From positions 1 through 5,648 of the forward strand of contig DEAY01000378.1 of NCBI GenBank assembly GCA_002348345.1: a DNA stretch of 5,648 bases, given 5' to 3'. Each line of letters starts with the position of its first letter. The first letter of the stretch is position 1. The translations under genes and the position numbers were made by a program. Shown here in pieces: positions 1 through 5,579 of the stretch. This stretch comes from Verrucomicrobia bacterium UBA2970. GTDB lineage: Bacteria > Verrucomicrobiota > Verrucomicrobiia > Limisphaerales > AAA164-E04. Under the pieces are notes generated by a model. It worked only from the letters and a program-made list of their open reading frames with translations. It did no database searches and was not told where the DNA came from.

Positions 1-2
1 CT

Positions 3-263
3 CTTGTTTTTCATTTTGTTCTTCACTACCGAAAACCCTACCGAAAATCGAGCCCGGCTATCCAAATACTATTTAAGAGTGATTCATTGTTTTGGCAGAG
101 GGCAAGAAAAAGTAGTTTTTATGACGTAAGCCTGACATATGTTGGGTTTGATTACCGAAAGCAGGGGCGTGTCTGGCCGCCGTCCTTCACAAGCATCGAG
201 GGATTTGCCCACGATCGCCCGAATCTCGAGTCCCTCATTGCGAAGGCACTTCGCGCTCCCTAA
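3..263 (+). CDS. Possible C-terminal fragment of an upstream gene (uncertain)
   Basis: Frame 3 is open from the left edge to TAA at 261-263, about 86 codons with no start visible, so it could be the end of a gene beginning outside the window. The second half, roughly 165-260, looks coding-like: by hand count about 22 of 32 third positions are G or C, and it ends in a plausible helix (residues such as NLESLIAKALRAP). The first half is AT-rich and low in coding character, with many Tyr, Lys and Phe. No family is recognisable. It could be a decayed gene tail, a real partial gene, or chance. A - strand frame is open across the same bases, which weakens the case. It would end 16 bases before the start of the coiled-coil gene. 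Confidence 0.25.
   Translation, partial: LVFHFVLHYRKPYRKSSPAIQILFKSDSLFWQRARKSSFYDVSLTYVGFDYRKQGRVWPPSFTSIEGFAHDRPNLESLIAKALRAP
26..47. repeat. Short direct repeat CTACCGAAAA, two copies
   Basis: The decamer CTACCGAAAA occurs at 26-35 and again at 38-47, a 12-base period. The core TACCGAAA recurs at 153-160. Two copies at roughly one helical turn could be a regulator-binding array, but chance in AT-rich DNA is possible. Confidence 0.4.
92..122 (+). promoter_or_regulatory. Weak sigma70-like promoter candidate
   Basis: TTGGCA at 92-97 matches the -35 consensus at five of six positions. The best -10 candidate is TTTTAT at 117-122 with a long 19-base spacer and four of six matches. If real it would give the coiled-coil gene a leader of about 150 bases. 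The evidence is motif matching only. Confidence 0.2.
240..254 (+). other. Perfect small hairpin upstream of the coiled-coil gene
   Basis: GCGAAG (240-245) and CTTCGC (249-254) form a perfect 6-bp stem with a GCA loop, ending 25 bases before the ATG at 280. No T-tract follows, so it is not a standard terminator. It may be a leader structure or chance. Confidence 0.35.
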
Positions 264-279
264 ACTTCCCCAACCTGAT

Positions 280-1053
280 ATGAAATCAAACCACGCTCTC
301 CTGTTGCTATTCGCCGTCGCCGGACTGACCTTTGCCCCAACCGTTTTCGCGAAGGAACACCGCCATGGGTTCGCCCGTGAGATCAAACGCCAGGTCGTGG
401 AGATCGAGGTCACCGTGTTGCTCGAAAAATACAACGACGTGATCGAGCGCATTCATCGACTCGACCTCGACCGCATCAGTCTGGAGGTGGAACTCGAATT
501 CGCCGAGAACGAGACGGAAAAAAGGGAGCTTTCAAGACAGCTCGAGAAGGTGAGTCTTCTTCAGGATCGTCTCCAGGATAGAGGGCATCAAACCCGAGAT
601 GAAATCTTTCACATGAGCCGCGACCTCGACGAGGAAAGGGAGGAGGACGAAGAATTCCCCTGTGAAAACGAGGAGCTCGAAAACGAACTGCGCCACCTCC
701 ATCGGGAGATCGAGGCGTTGCACGAGGACGGAAAGCATCATCAAGCCAGGAGGCTCGAGCTCCGAGCCAAGCGCATTCACGAGGAGATGGAACAGCATGA
801 ATGTCATGAGGAGGAACATCGCCATCACCCATCCGAATCTGACGGCGATTTTGAGAAACTCATCGAACAGCGTCGTGAGGCAATGGCCCACCTGAAGGAA
901 CTGGCTGAGACCCTGGAGCAGCTCGATGGCCGGGATGAGGAATCGGAGGGCGAGCGCGAACAACTGGAAAAGCGGGCATCCAGAGTGGAATCCCACCTGG
1001 ATCAACTCAACCGGGAACTTGAGAGCTTGGAGAAGCGTCGTCAGAGGGAATAG
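280..1053 (+). CDS. Exported highly charged coiled-coil protein, His/Cys-rich
   Basis: Encodes 257 residues. I chose ATG 280 over the in-frame ATG at 139 because it begins a textbook signal peptide: Lys at residue 2, hydrophobic core 6-19, probable cleavage after VFA at 22-24. The 47 residues before it look non-coding. The mature protein is almost wholly predicted helix, packed with Glu, Arg, Lys, His and Leu in heptad-like spacing, in three blocks: about 34-126, 129-182 and 190-257. An acidic break surrounds Cys128. Residues 173-183 hold a cluster of His173, Cys175, His176, His180, His182 and His183 that could bind a metal ion; HRH at 27-29 lies at the mature N-terminus. I recognise no family. 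A periplasmic scaffold or cation-binding role is conjecture. No Shine-Dalgarno is visible before 280. The next gene starts 81 bases downstream on the same strand. Confidence 0.8.
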   Translation: MKSNHALLLLFAVAGLTFAPTVFAKEHRHGFAREIKRQVVEIEVTVLLEKYNDVIERIHRLDLDRISLEVELEFAENETEKRELSRQLEKVSLLQDRLQDRGHQTRDEIFHMSRDLDEEREEDEEFPCENEELENELRHLHREIEALHEDGKHHQARRLELRAKRIHEEMEQHECHEEEHRHHPSESDGDFEKLIEQRREAMAHLKELAETLEQLDGRDEESEGEREQLEKRASRVESHLDQLNRELESLEKRRQRE

Positions 1054-1134
1054 AACGAAACCACTGCAACGCGAGTGATGAAGGATTGCCGACCACGCTG
1101 GAAGTGCTCAGAGTGGTTCAAGATGGATTCTGTG

Positions 1135-2100
1135 ATGAGACCTGAATTCAATGAGATCGGAGGAACGAGCCACGAGCGCTTCGCGCTTTCGTTCATGGTG
1201 GTCGCAACCCTGATCTTGGGCAGCGCTTGCCATTCTATCCCTCAAACCGAACCTGATGTATCCGGAGGATTGAAAGAACACTTGGAACGGTATGTCGGCT
1301 TGTTCAATGCCGCCGACACCGAGGCCATCGCCAGGAGCATCTATGCCGCCCCCGTGATGGTCGTTAGCCCCGAAACGGGAGAACATCTCGTGAGGGAAAC
1401 CCCCGGGGAAGTGGAACAAGCCTTCTCGGATACCATAAAGAAGATCCGGGCCAAGGGCTGGGCGAGATCGGTCGTCCATGATCTGGAGTTTCGTTGGGCC
1501 GGGCCGGATATGGCCGTCGCCACAATGCTCTTTTCCCGACGACAAGCCAATGGAAAGGCGATCCCTCCAGCCCGGCGCTTGGGCCATTACGTTTGTCTCA
1601 GGACCGACGAGGGCTGGCGGATTATCCTGGCATCCGGCCAACCGGAGCCGGGCGGAGCGCCCTCCCCCACCCCTGAAACGGCCACCCGGTTGAGCGAGTT
1701 GATGGGACAATACATCGGGTATCTGAATGGGGACACCCCCGCCAAAGATGTCACCGAGAGGATCTGGCAGACCCCGCGGATTTCCCGGAGCTTCATGGGA
1801 GCCAGAACGCATGCCTCGGTGATGACCCAGGAAGTCGCGTTCGAGAAGCTCGACGGATATCTCAAGCAATTCAAGGCCGAGGGACTGGAGCGTTTCATCG
1901 TGGAGGATCTGGAGGTCTCGATGGCCGGCAGGAATCTCGCGTTCGTGGACTTGTTTTCAGAACGGCTCAGAGAGGATGGAAGCGCCATCTCCCCCGGGCG
2001 GACTGGTTTCACCTACGTGTGGATGAAAAAGAGTGAGGGTTGGCGGATGATCGCCACGCTTGCCCACGGTGCTCCGGACGATCCGAATCCTTCCAGGTAG
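1135..2100 (+). CDS. Lipoprotein with two tandem NTF2-like (SnoaL/DUF4440-type) domains
   Basis: Encodes 321 residues from ATG 1135. Residues 16-31 are hydrophobic and end in LGSA before Cys32, an acceptable though non-ideal lipobox (Gly at -3), so the protein is probably lipid-anchored in the envelope. Two domains follow, about 46-170 and 186-312, joined by a Pro/Gly-rich linker (171-185). They are clear duplicates: residues 102-167 align without gaps to 244-309 with about 24 of 66 identities, including the DLE, AG and EGWR motifs; each also begins with a Y-x-G-x-x-N motif. The fold assignment (cone-shaped alpha+beta NTF2-like domain with a terminal GWRI strand) rests on pattern recognition. 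NTF2-like proteins include small enzymes and ligand-binding domains, so no reaction can be given. ATG 1123, ATG 1078 and GTG 1075 are alternative starts; 1135 gives the most normal signal peptide length. No clear Shine-Dalgarno precedes any of them. Confidence 0.82.
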   Translation: MRPEFNEIGGTSHERFALSFMVVATLILGSACHSIPQTEPDVSGGLKEHLERYVGLFNAADTEAIARSIYAAPVMVVSPETGEHLVRETPGEVEQAFSDTIKKIRAKGWARSVVHDLEFRWAGPDMAVATMLFSRRQANGKAIPPARRLGHYVCLRTDEGWRIILASGQPEPGGAPSPTPETATRLSELMGQYIGYLNGDTPAKDVTERIWQTPRISRSFMGARTHASVMTQEVAFEKLDGYLKQFKAEGLERFIVEDLEVSMAGRNLAFVDLFSERLREDGSAISPGRTGFTYVWMKKSEGWRMIATLAHGAPDDPNPSR

Positions 2101-2345
2101 CGACGCATTCTCGCGAGCGAAAGCCACACCCCATCCCCACGGTTTAGTCACAAGCCTCCGCACCAAACAGGGGATTCGCGCTGCAATGGAATGCCGGCGG
2201 CCCGCCAGGGCCATTCTTGCATCCCGCAGGTTGGGAAGGCGCTTGCTGGAAAAAGGACACAAGGCGTGGAAGACTCCCCTTGAGCTCGACGATGGCAGGC
2301 TCCTTCATCCCTTCAAGAAAGGCCCCATCGAGACGCGAGATCGCC
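2101..2345. other. Intergenic spacer between the lipoprotein and oxidoreductase genes
   Basis: These 245 bases carry no recognisable gene. Frames run open through it, including one from ATG 2186 to 2419, but that one overlaps the oxidoreductase by 74 bases, where it turns into Arg/His-rich text typical of a shadow frame. A GGCG/CGCC mini-hairpin at 2196-2206 and an 8-base palindrome CTCGCGAG at 2110-2117 are seen. Neither has a T-tract, and no convincing terminator or promoter was found. Confidence 0.5.
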
Positions 2346-3575
2346 ATGGAAAACCAGACAGACGCCATCATCATCGGCGGAGGAGTCGCGGGACTCTCGT
2401 GCGCCCGGACCCTCGTTGATGCCGGAAAAACGGTCCATCTCTACGAAGCGGACGACGCGGTCGGCGGTCGGATCCGAACCGATCTGGTCGATGGATTCCG
2501 GCTCGACCGTGGATTCCAGGTCCTGCTCACCGCCTATCCGGAAGCCAAACGGCTTCTGGATTACAGCGCCCTGCGCCTTCGCCCGTTTTACCCAGGGGCC
2601 TTGATTCGCTTCCAGAATAAGTGGCACCGCGTTGCCGATCCTCTCCGCCAGCCGCTCTCCGGCATCGCGAGCCTCTTCACCCCGATCGGCTCCCTGGGGG
2701 ACAAACTCCGGATGGGCCGGCTGAGGGTCCTTGGAACCCAACGATACCAGTTCGGCCCCGATCAGGACACGCTGTCGGCTCTTCGTGCCGAGGGCTTTTC
2801 GCATTCGATGATCGAACGTTTTCTGAGACCCTTTCTGGGAGGCGTTTTTCTAGAAAACGAGTTGGAGACCACCGCACGAAAGTTTGCCTCGGTCTGGCGC
2901 TACTTCAGTGCTGGCGACACGGCTGTTCCGGCTCTTGGAATGGGGGAAATCCCCCGCCAACTGGCCGCGTCACTGCCCGAGCCAACCCTTCGACTTGGCA
3001 CCCCGGTTGCGGCCCTGGAACTGGGTGGAATCCGGCTGGAGAACGGCGAAAGACCTCGCGCCCGCGCCGTGGTGGTCGCGACGGACGCCGCCCAAGCGGC
3101 GAGATTACTGGAGACCAAAGGCGATCCCCCTCAATTCAATTCAGTCCGCTGTCTCTACTTCAGCGCCGACTCGGCCCCCATTCCCGATCCCCTTCTCATC
3201 CTCAACGGCGACGGGGCGGGCCCCATCAACAACCTGTCCGTCATGAGCGCGGTGTCTCCGGATTACGCTCCCGAGGGCAAAGCCTTGATCTCCGCCACCC
3301 TCCTGGACTCGGGAGGTCGGGATCAGGCCGCATTGGAGCAACAAACGAGAACCCAACTGGCCTCCTGGTTCGGAGCACAGGTCAATGATTGGCGCCTCCT
3401 TCGTAATTACCACATTCCCAACGCAACGCCGCACCAAACGCGACCGCCCTCCGAGCACCCACGAGTAAGACCCGGGGTCTACCGCTGCGGAGATCATTGT
3501 GGCCTTGCCTCACTGGATTCAGCCCTGGTCAGCGGCCGGGCGGCAGCCGAATCACTGCTATCCGATCCGATCTAA
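2346..3575 (+). CDS. FAD-dependent oxidoreductase, amine oxidase/phytoene desaturase-like
   Basis: Encodes 409 residues, a normal length for this flavoprotein superfamily. A Rossmann dinucleotide-binding motif GGGVAGL lies at 11-17, preceded by the hydrophobic strand AIII and followed by acidic Glu34, which in this fold contacts the adenosine ribose. The VGGR motif at 39-42 is the hallmark second FAD contact, and a second nucleotide-proximal strand AVVVATDA sits at 241-248. Near the C-terminus GDHCGLASLDSALVSGRAAA (382-401) is the classic closing FAD-binding segment. Relatives include amine oxidases, protoporphyrinogen oxidases and carotenoid desaturases; the substrate cannot be told from sequence. 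No signal peptide or membrane helix is evident, so it is probably cytosolic or peripherally membrane-bound. ATG 2346 is preferred over the in-frame ATG at 2217 because the Rossmann strand begins directly after it and a weak GAGA (2337-2340) lies 5 bases upstream. Confidence 0.92.
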   Translation: MENQTDAIIIGGGVAGLSCARTLVDAGKTVHLYEADDAVGGRIRTDLVDGFRLDRGFQVLLTAYPEAKRLLDYSALRLRPFYPGALIRFQNKWHRVADPLRQPLSGIASLFTPIGSLGDKLRMGRLRVLGTQRYQFGPDQDTLSALRAEGFSHSMIERFLRPFLGGVFLENELETTARKFASVWRYFSAGDTAVPALGMGEIPRQLAASLPEPTLRLGTPVAALELGGIRLENGERPRARAVVVATDAAQAARLLETKGDPPQFNSVRCLYFSADSAPIPDPLLILNGDGAGPINNLSVMSAVSPDYAPEGKALISATLLDSGGRDQAALEQQTRTQLASWFGAQVNDWRLLRNYHIPNATPHQTRPPSEHPRVRPGVYRCGDHCGLASLDSALVSGRAAAESLLSDPI

Positions 3576-3580
3576 CTCGA

Positions 3581-3598
3581 GTTCCCAACATCGGGAAT
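3581..3598 (+). terminator. Weak hairpin just after the oxidoreductase stop
   Basis: TTCCC (3582-3586) and GGGAA (3593-3597) form a stem around a six-base loop, extendable by one G-T pair to 3581/3598. It begins five bases after the stop codon, where a transcript would end. No T-tract follows, so it is at best a weak terminator or a transcript-end stabiliser. Confidence 0.25.
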
Positions 3599-3904
3599 CG
3601 CTCAAACCACCGCAGGCCGCCTCTATGTAAAGGCTCTTTCCCTGCCGCATCCTTCAGTGCACCTACAGCTTCGACCTTCTCTCCTTCTTCGAACTCTGTC
3701 AGGACTCTGAGGATTATTTTCCCACCAAATCACCTGCGGTTTATGTTAAACAAGCCTGCTTCTTTTTAGAGGCGGAACATAGATGATTTGGACATAACAA
3801 TACCGCCTATGGTCGACCAACGCTCCCTTCTTTTGTTGGATCGCTTTACCGATTACCTCTTTCCTCATTGTTTCATGACAAACAAGAAATTTCAATACTT
3901 TGCA

Positions 3905-3947
3905 TTGAACAAATTACAAAGCCTCCCCGATTCTGTAATTGAGTCAA
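3905..3947. promoter_or_regulatory. 43-base imperfect dyad, operator-like
   Basis: TTGA (3905-3908) and AATTACA (3912-3918) are mirrored by TGTAATT (3934-3940) and TCAA (3944-3947), giving 11 of 14 complementary positions per arm around a 15-base centre. The inner arms are centred about 22 bases apart, two helical turns, as for a dimeric regulator bound to one DNA face. It could instead form an RNA hairpin. It lies 152 bases before the DUF2752 start. Confidence 0.4.
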
Positions 3948-4054
3948 CAGCTTAAAAGCTATGTATTATTCAATTGTTAAAAAAACATCAATCCGCACAC
4001 CCCAGGGAATTATACCTCATTAAAACCACATGTTTCCCACCAACCATGCTCCTC

Positions 4055-4060
4055 TATGAT
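4055..4060 (+). promoter_or_regulatory. Possible -10 element TATGAT
   Basis: TATGAT matches the sigma70 -10 consensus at five of six positions and would start transcription roughly 30-35 bases before ATG 4100. The expected -35 zone near 4032-4038 reads only GTTTCCC, a poor match, so this is a weak candidate. Confidence 0.2.
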
Positions 4061-4063
4061 CCT

Positions 4064-4083
4064 ATGGGTTAGCTATAGCCTAT
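4064..4083 (+). other. Leader hairpin before the DUF2752 gene
   Basis: As RNA, 4064-4071 pairs fully with 4076-4083 through eight base pairs, two of them G-U wobbles, around the tetraloop GCUA. It ends 16 bases before ATG 4100 and could affect translation initiation. The pairing relies on wobbles, so an RNA role fits better than a DNA operator. Confidence 0.35.
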
Positions 4084-4099
4084 CACCGATACTGGCTCA

Positions 4100-4534
4100 A
4101 TGCGCACAACACTAAACAAACCCAAAAAGCCTCATTCGCTCGTGATCACTTCCACCCTCACGAGCAAGTCCGGTGCTGTAATCGGGGCCATGACCGGGAG
4201 CATTGTGATCGGCTTTTTGTATGTATTCGACCCGGAAACAACTGGTTTTTACCCACGATGCCTTTTCAACTGGCTCACCGGTTTATCCTGTGCTGGATGT
4301 GGTGGATTGAGAGCCGCTCATGCCGTAGTCCATGGAGAATTCCTAGCGGCCTACCACTACAATCCGTTGCTGTTTATTTGCAGCCTCGGGGGGATTGTCA
4401 GCGGTATACCATTCTTTCTCTCAGAGCGATTCCGCCTCTGGACTGAGCCGTTGTTCAACGATCATTGGAACTGTGTGCTCAGGTATTTCACTGGACTGGT
4501 GCTGACCTACAGCGTCCTTAGAAATCTGGTTTAG
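4100..4534 (+). CDS. DUF2752 family small membrane protein
   Basis: Encodes 144 residues. The family signature is at 51-72: aromatic-Pro-x-Cys54-Leu-Phe, then TGLSCAGCGGLRA with Cys64 and Cys67, followed by the conserved HG (78-79) and NPL (88-90). The usual family motif is TGxxCPGCGxxRA, so the Pro between the cysteines is Ala here. Predicted membrane helices are about 25-43, 89-108 and 126-141; the Lys-rich N-terminus (7-10) is probably cytoplasmic. The family has no established biochemical function; the paired cysteines suggest metal binding or redox chemistry, but this is conjecture. ATG 4100 gives a full N-terminus; ATG 4190 would start at the first helix and is a weaker alternative. No Shine-Dalgarno is visible. 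The TM2 gene follows after 42 bases and is probably co-transcribed. Confidence 0.85.
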   Translation: MRTTLNKPKKPHSLVITSTLTSKSGAVIGAMTGSIVIGFLYVFDPETTGFYPRCLFNWLTGLSCAGCGGLRAAHAVVHGEFLAAYHYNPLLFICSLGGIVSGIPFFLSERFRLWTEPLFNDHWNCVLRYFTGLVLTYSVLRNLV

Positions 4535-4576
4535 AAGTAATCAAATAGAGCACATCGCAATTCAACATAAACGATT

Positions 4577-5212
4577 ATGAGTGAGGAAACTTTTAAATGT
4601 AGTTGCGGACATTGTGGAGGACATATCGAGGCACCAGTCGAGGCATCAGGCATGACAATTGACTGCCCGCATTGTCATGGGAAGACGATCTTGCCCGAGA
4701 AACAAGTTGAGGGTTCCAAATTGTCACTGACACCCGCGACCAAGCAATCGGGGACTCCATCGTCGTCAAGCGCCCCATCCGAAACTATGCCAAGGTCTCC
4801 AGGGCGTTATCCCCGCACTCCTCGCAAATCGACTGGCCCAGACTGGTTTTCAACAAGTCTCATCGCGATTTTTGGTGGTTGGTTGGGGATCGATCGGTTT
4901 TTCACCGGTAGCACAGGCTTGGGTGTCTTGAAGTTGATCACTTGTGGCGGGTGTAGCATCTGGAGCCTGGTGGACGTTTGCTTGCTGTTAGCTGAGAAGT
5001 ACAAAGACAGCGAAGGCAACTCGTTACATCCAGTCAATGGCAATCAAAAACTGATTGTCGCCTGTATCATGATAGGACAAGCGCTACTCGTGGCGATTTA
5101 CCTGTTGTTGGACGTTTCCAGCGGCTTCGTTGGCCCGGAATTTGAGTTCAATGAAGATTGGAATCTCGATGAGAATGGGAACCTTTACCAGGAATCAGGA
5201 GATGAATTCTGA
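4577..5212 (+). CDS. Zinc-ribbon and TM2 domain membrane protein
   Basis: Encodes 211 residues. Residues 8-41 form a zinc ribbon with CGHC (10-13) and CPHC (30-33) as the four likely ligands and an IEAP motif between them. A Ser/Pro/Thr-rich flexible linker covers about 44-88. The TM2 domain spans about 89-140: two membrane helices (roughly 91-108 and 119-138), the LGIDRFFTG motif at 103-111, then KLITCGG (119-125) and IWSLVD (128-133). A third helix lies at about 158-179 and a strongly acidic tail closes the protein (nine Asp/Glu in 188-210). TM2 is a structural family with no defined enzymatic role; the ribbon could bind protein, nucleic acid or just zinc. It shares a strand with the DUF2752 gene 42 bases upstream, and from memory these two families often occur side by side. 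No Shine-Dalgarno precedes ATG 4577. Confidence 0.88.
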   Translation: MSEETFKCSCGHCGGHIEAPVEASGMTIDCPHCHGKTILPEKQVEGSKLSLTPATKQSGTPSSSSAPSETMPRSPGRYPRTPRKSTGPDWFSTSLIAIFGGWLGIDRFFTGSTGLGVLKLITCGGCSIWSLVDVCLLLAEKYKDSEGNSLHPVNGNQKLIVACIMIGQALLVAIYLLLDVSSGFVGPEFEFNEDWNLDENGNLYQESGDEF

Positions 5213-5579
5213 GGGAATGGCTTTGATTGCGGCTGACAAGGGAGGCGGTTCAAAATCTGCGGATGGGGAGACGACATCACTGAAAGGCACGTAGCTCCAA
5301 CGTCCTTATCGATCAGGAAGGAAGTCTACAACCTGAGAACCATCCCATTGGGGAAACAACCCGGCAGAAGCCGATGCCCCTCAAGCTCAATGAAACGGTC
5401 CGCCGCGGGAGGCTCAGGCTGGCGCTGGGCAGGGTGTGAAATCGGTGATTCAAAGCCCCCCCTTTCCCCAATCATTTGGCCCCGGTTCCATTCTGAAGCG
5501 ATCCCCGGGAGCGGGATCAGGCCTTGCTTAAACCAATGGATTCCCTCAAGAAAAGCGCCAGGACCGACGGGTTGGGCGA
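5213..5579. other. Intergenic region after the TM2 gene
   Basis: There is no convincing gene here. A 25-codon frame from ATG 5217 to TAG 5292-5294 has no recognisable content. A GATCCC/GGGATC hairpin with a seven-base loop lies at 5500-5518 without a T-tract, and a C7 run is at 5456-5462. No clear terminator for the TM2 gene was found. Confidence 0.5.
5548..5578 (-). terminator. Possible intrinsic terminator for the right-edge - strand gene
   Basis: Read on the - strand, CGCC (5578-5575) pairs with GGCG (5559-5556), with a small inner stem ACC/GGT (5572-5570 with 5565-5563), followed by C-TTTT-C-TT to 5548. It begins two bases after the stop of the candidate - strand gene, the expected place. 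The stem is short and interrupted, so strength is doubtful. Confidence 0.3.

Larger units (their letters stand above)
1..279. other. Leader/intergenic region before the first complete gene
   Basis: By hand count GC is about 43% in 1-60, 32% in 61-120 and 57% in 181-240, so composition changes near 150-165. It contains a short tandem repeat at 26-47, a possible -35 box TTGGCA at 92-97 and a perfect 6-bp hairpin at 240-254. Apart from the doubtful open frame at 3-263, no gene is recognisable. Confidence 0.5.
3576..4099. other. Long AT-rich intergenic region upstream of the DUF2752/TM2 pair
   Basis: This 524-base stretch has no credible gene. GC is about 34% by hand count over 3841-4020, against about 63% in a sample of the oxidoreductase (2461-2520). 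Structures seen are: a palindrome GTTTA-TGT-TAAAC at 3739-3751 followed by a T5 run at 3763-3767; an AGGCGG/CCGCCT inverted repeat at 3770-3775 and 3803-3808; a 43-base dyad at 3905-3947; AGCTTAAAAGCT at 3949-3960; and a leader hairpin at 4064-4083. A 90-codon frame over 3497-3769 is a shadow running out of the oxidoreductase. The region probably holds the end of one transcript and the control region of the next. Confidence 0.55.

Noticed and set aside
139..279. N-terminal extension of the coiled-coil gene to ATG 139
   Set aside because: The 47 extra residues look like random translation and would bury a clean signal peptide that begins at ATG 280.
1159..1167. GGAGGA followed by ACG as a non-canonical start giving a neat lipoprotein signal peptide
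   Set aside because: ACG directly abuts the GGAGGA with no workable spacing, and ACG starts are very rare; ATG 1135 gives an acceptable signal peptide.
1108..1869. 253-codon - strand open frame
   Set aside because: It lies antisense to the duplicated lipoprotein, is Gly/Arg/Pro-rich without domain motifs, and the + strand shows clear duplicated domains.
2186..2419. Small gene overlapping the oxidoreductase start
   Set aside because: Part of it looks passable as protein, but it overlaps 74 bases of a certain gene, ends in Arg/His-rich shadow text and has no recognisable family.
2621..3388. 255-codon + strand open frame
   Set aside because: It is an out-of-frame shadow inside the FAD oxidoreductase, Arg/Pro/Ser-rich and without motifs.
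3739..3767. Palindrome GTTTA-TGT-TAAAC followed by a T5 run as an intrinsic terminator
   Set aside because: The stem is AT-only and separated from the T run by 11 bases, so it would be unstable and badly placed.
3497..3769. 90-codon open frame at the end of the oxidoreductase
   Set aside because: Its first part is a shadow of the oxidoreductase and the rest is low-complexity Ser/Pro text in the spacer.
5240..5262. GGTTCAAAATC resembling a tRNA T-arm
   Set aside because: The loop does not match the TTCRANY pattern cleanly and no acceptor, anticodon or D-arm can be folded around it.
5500..5518. GATCCC/GGGATC hairpin as terminator of the TM2 gene
   Set aside because: It is almost 290 bases past the stop codon and lacks a T-tract on either strand.
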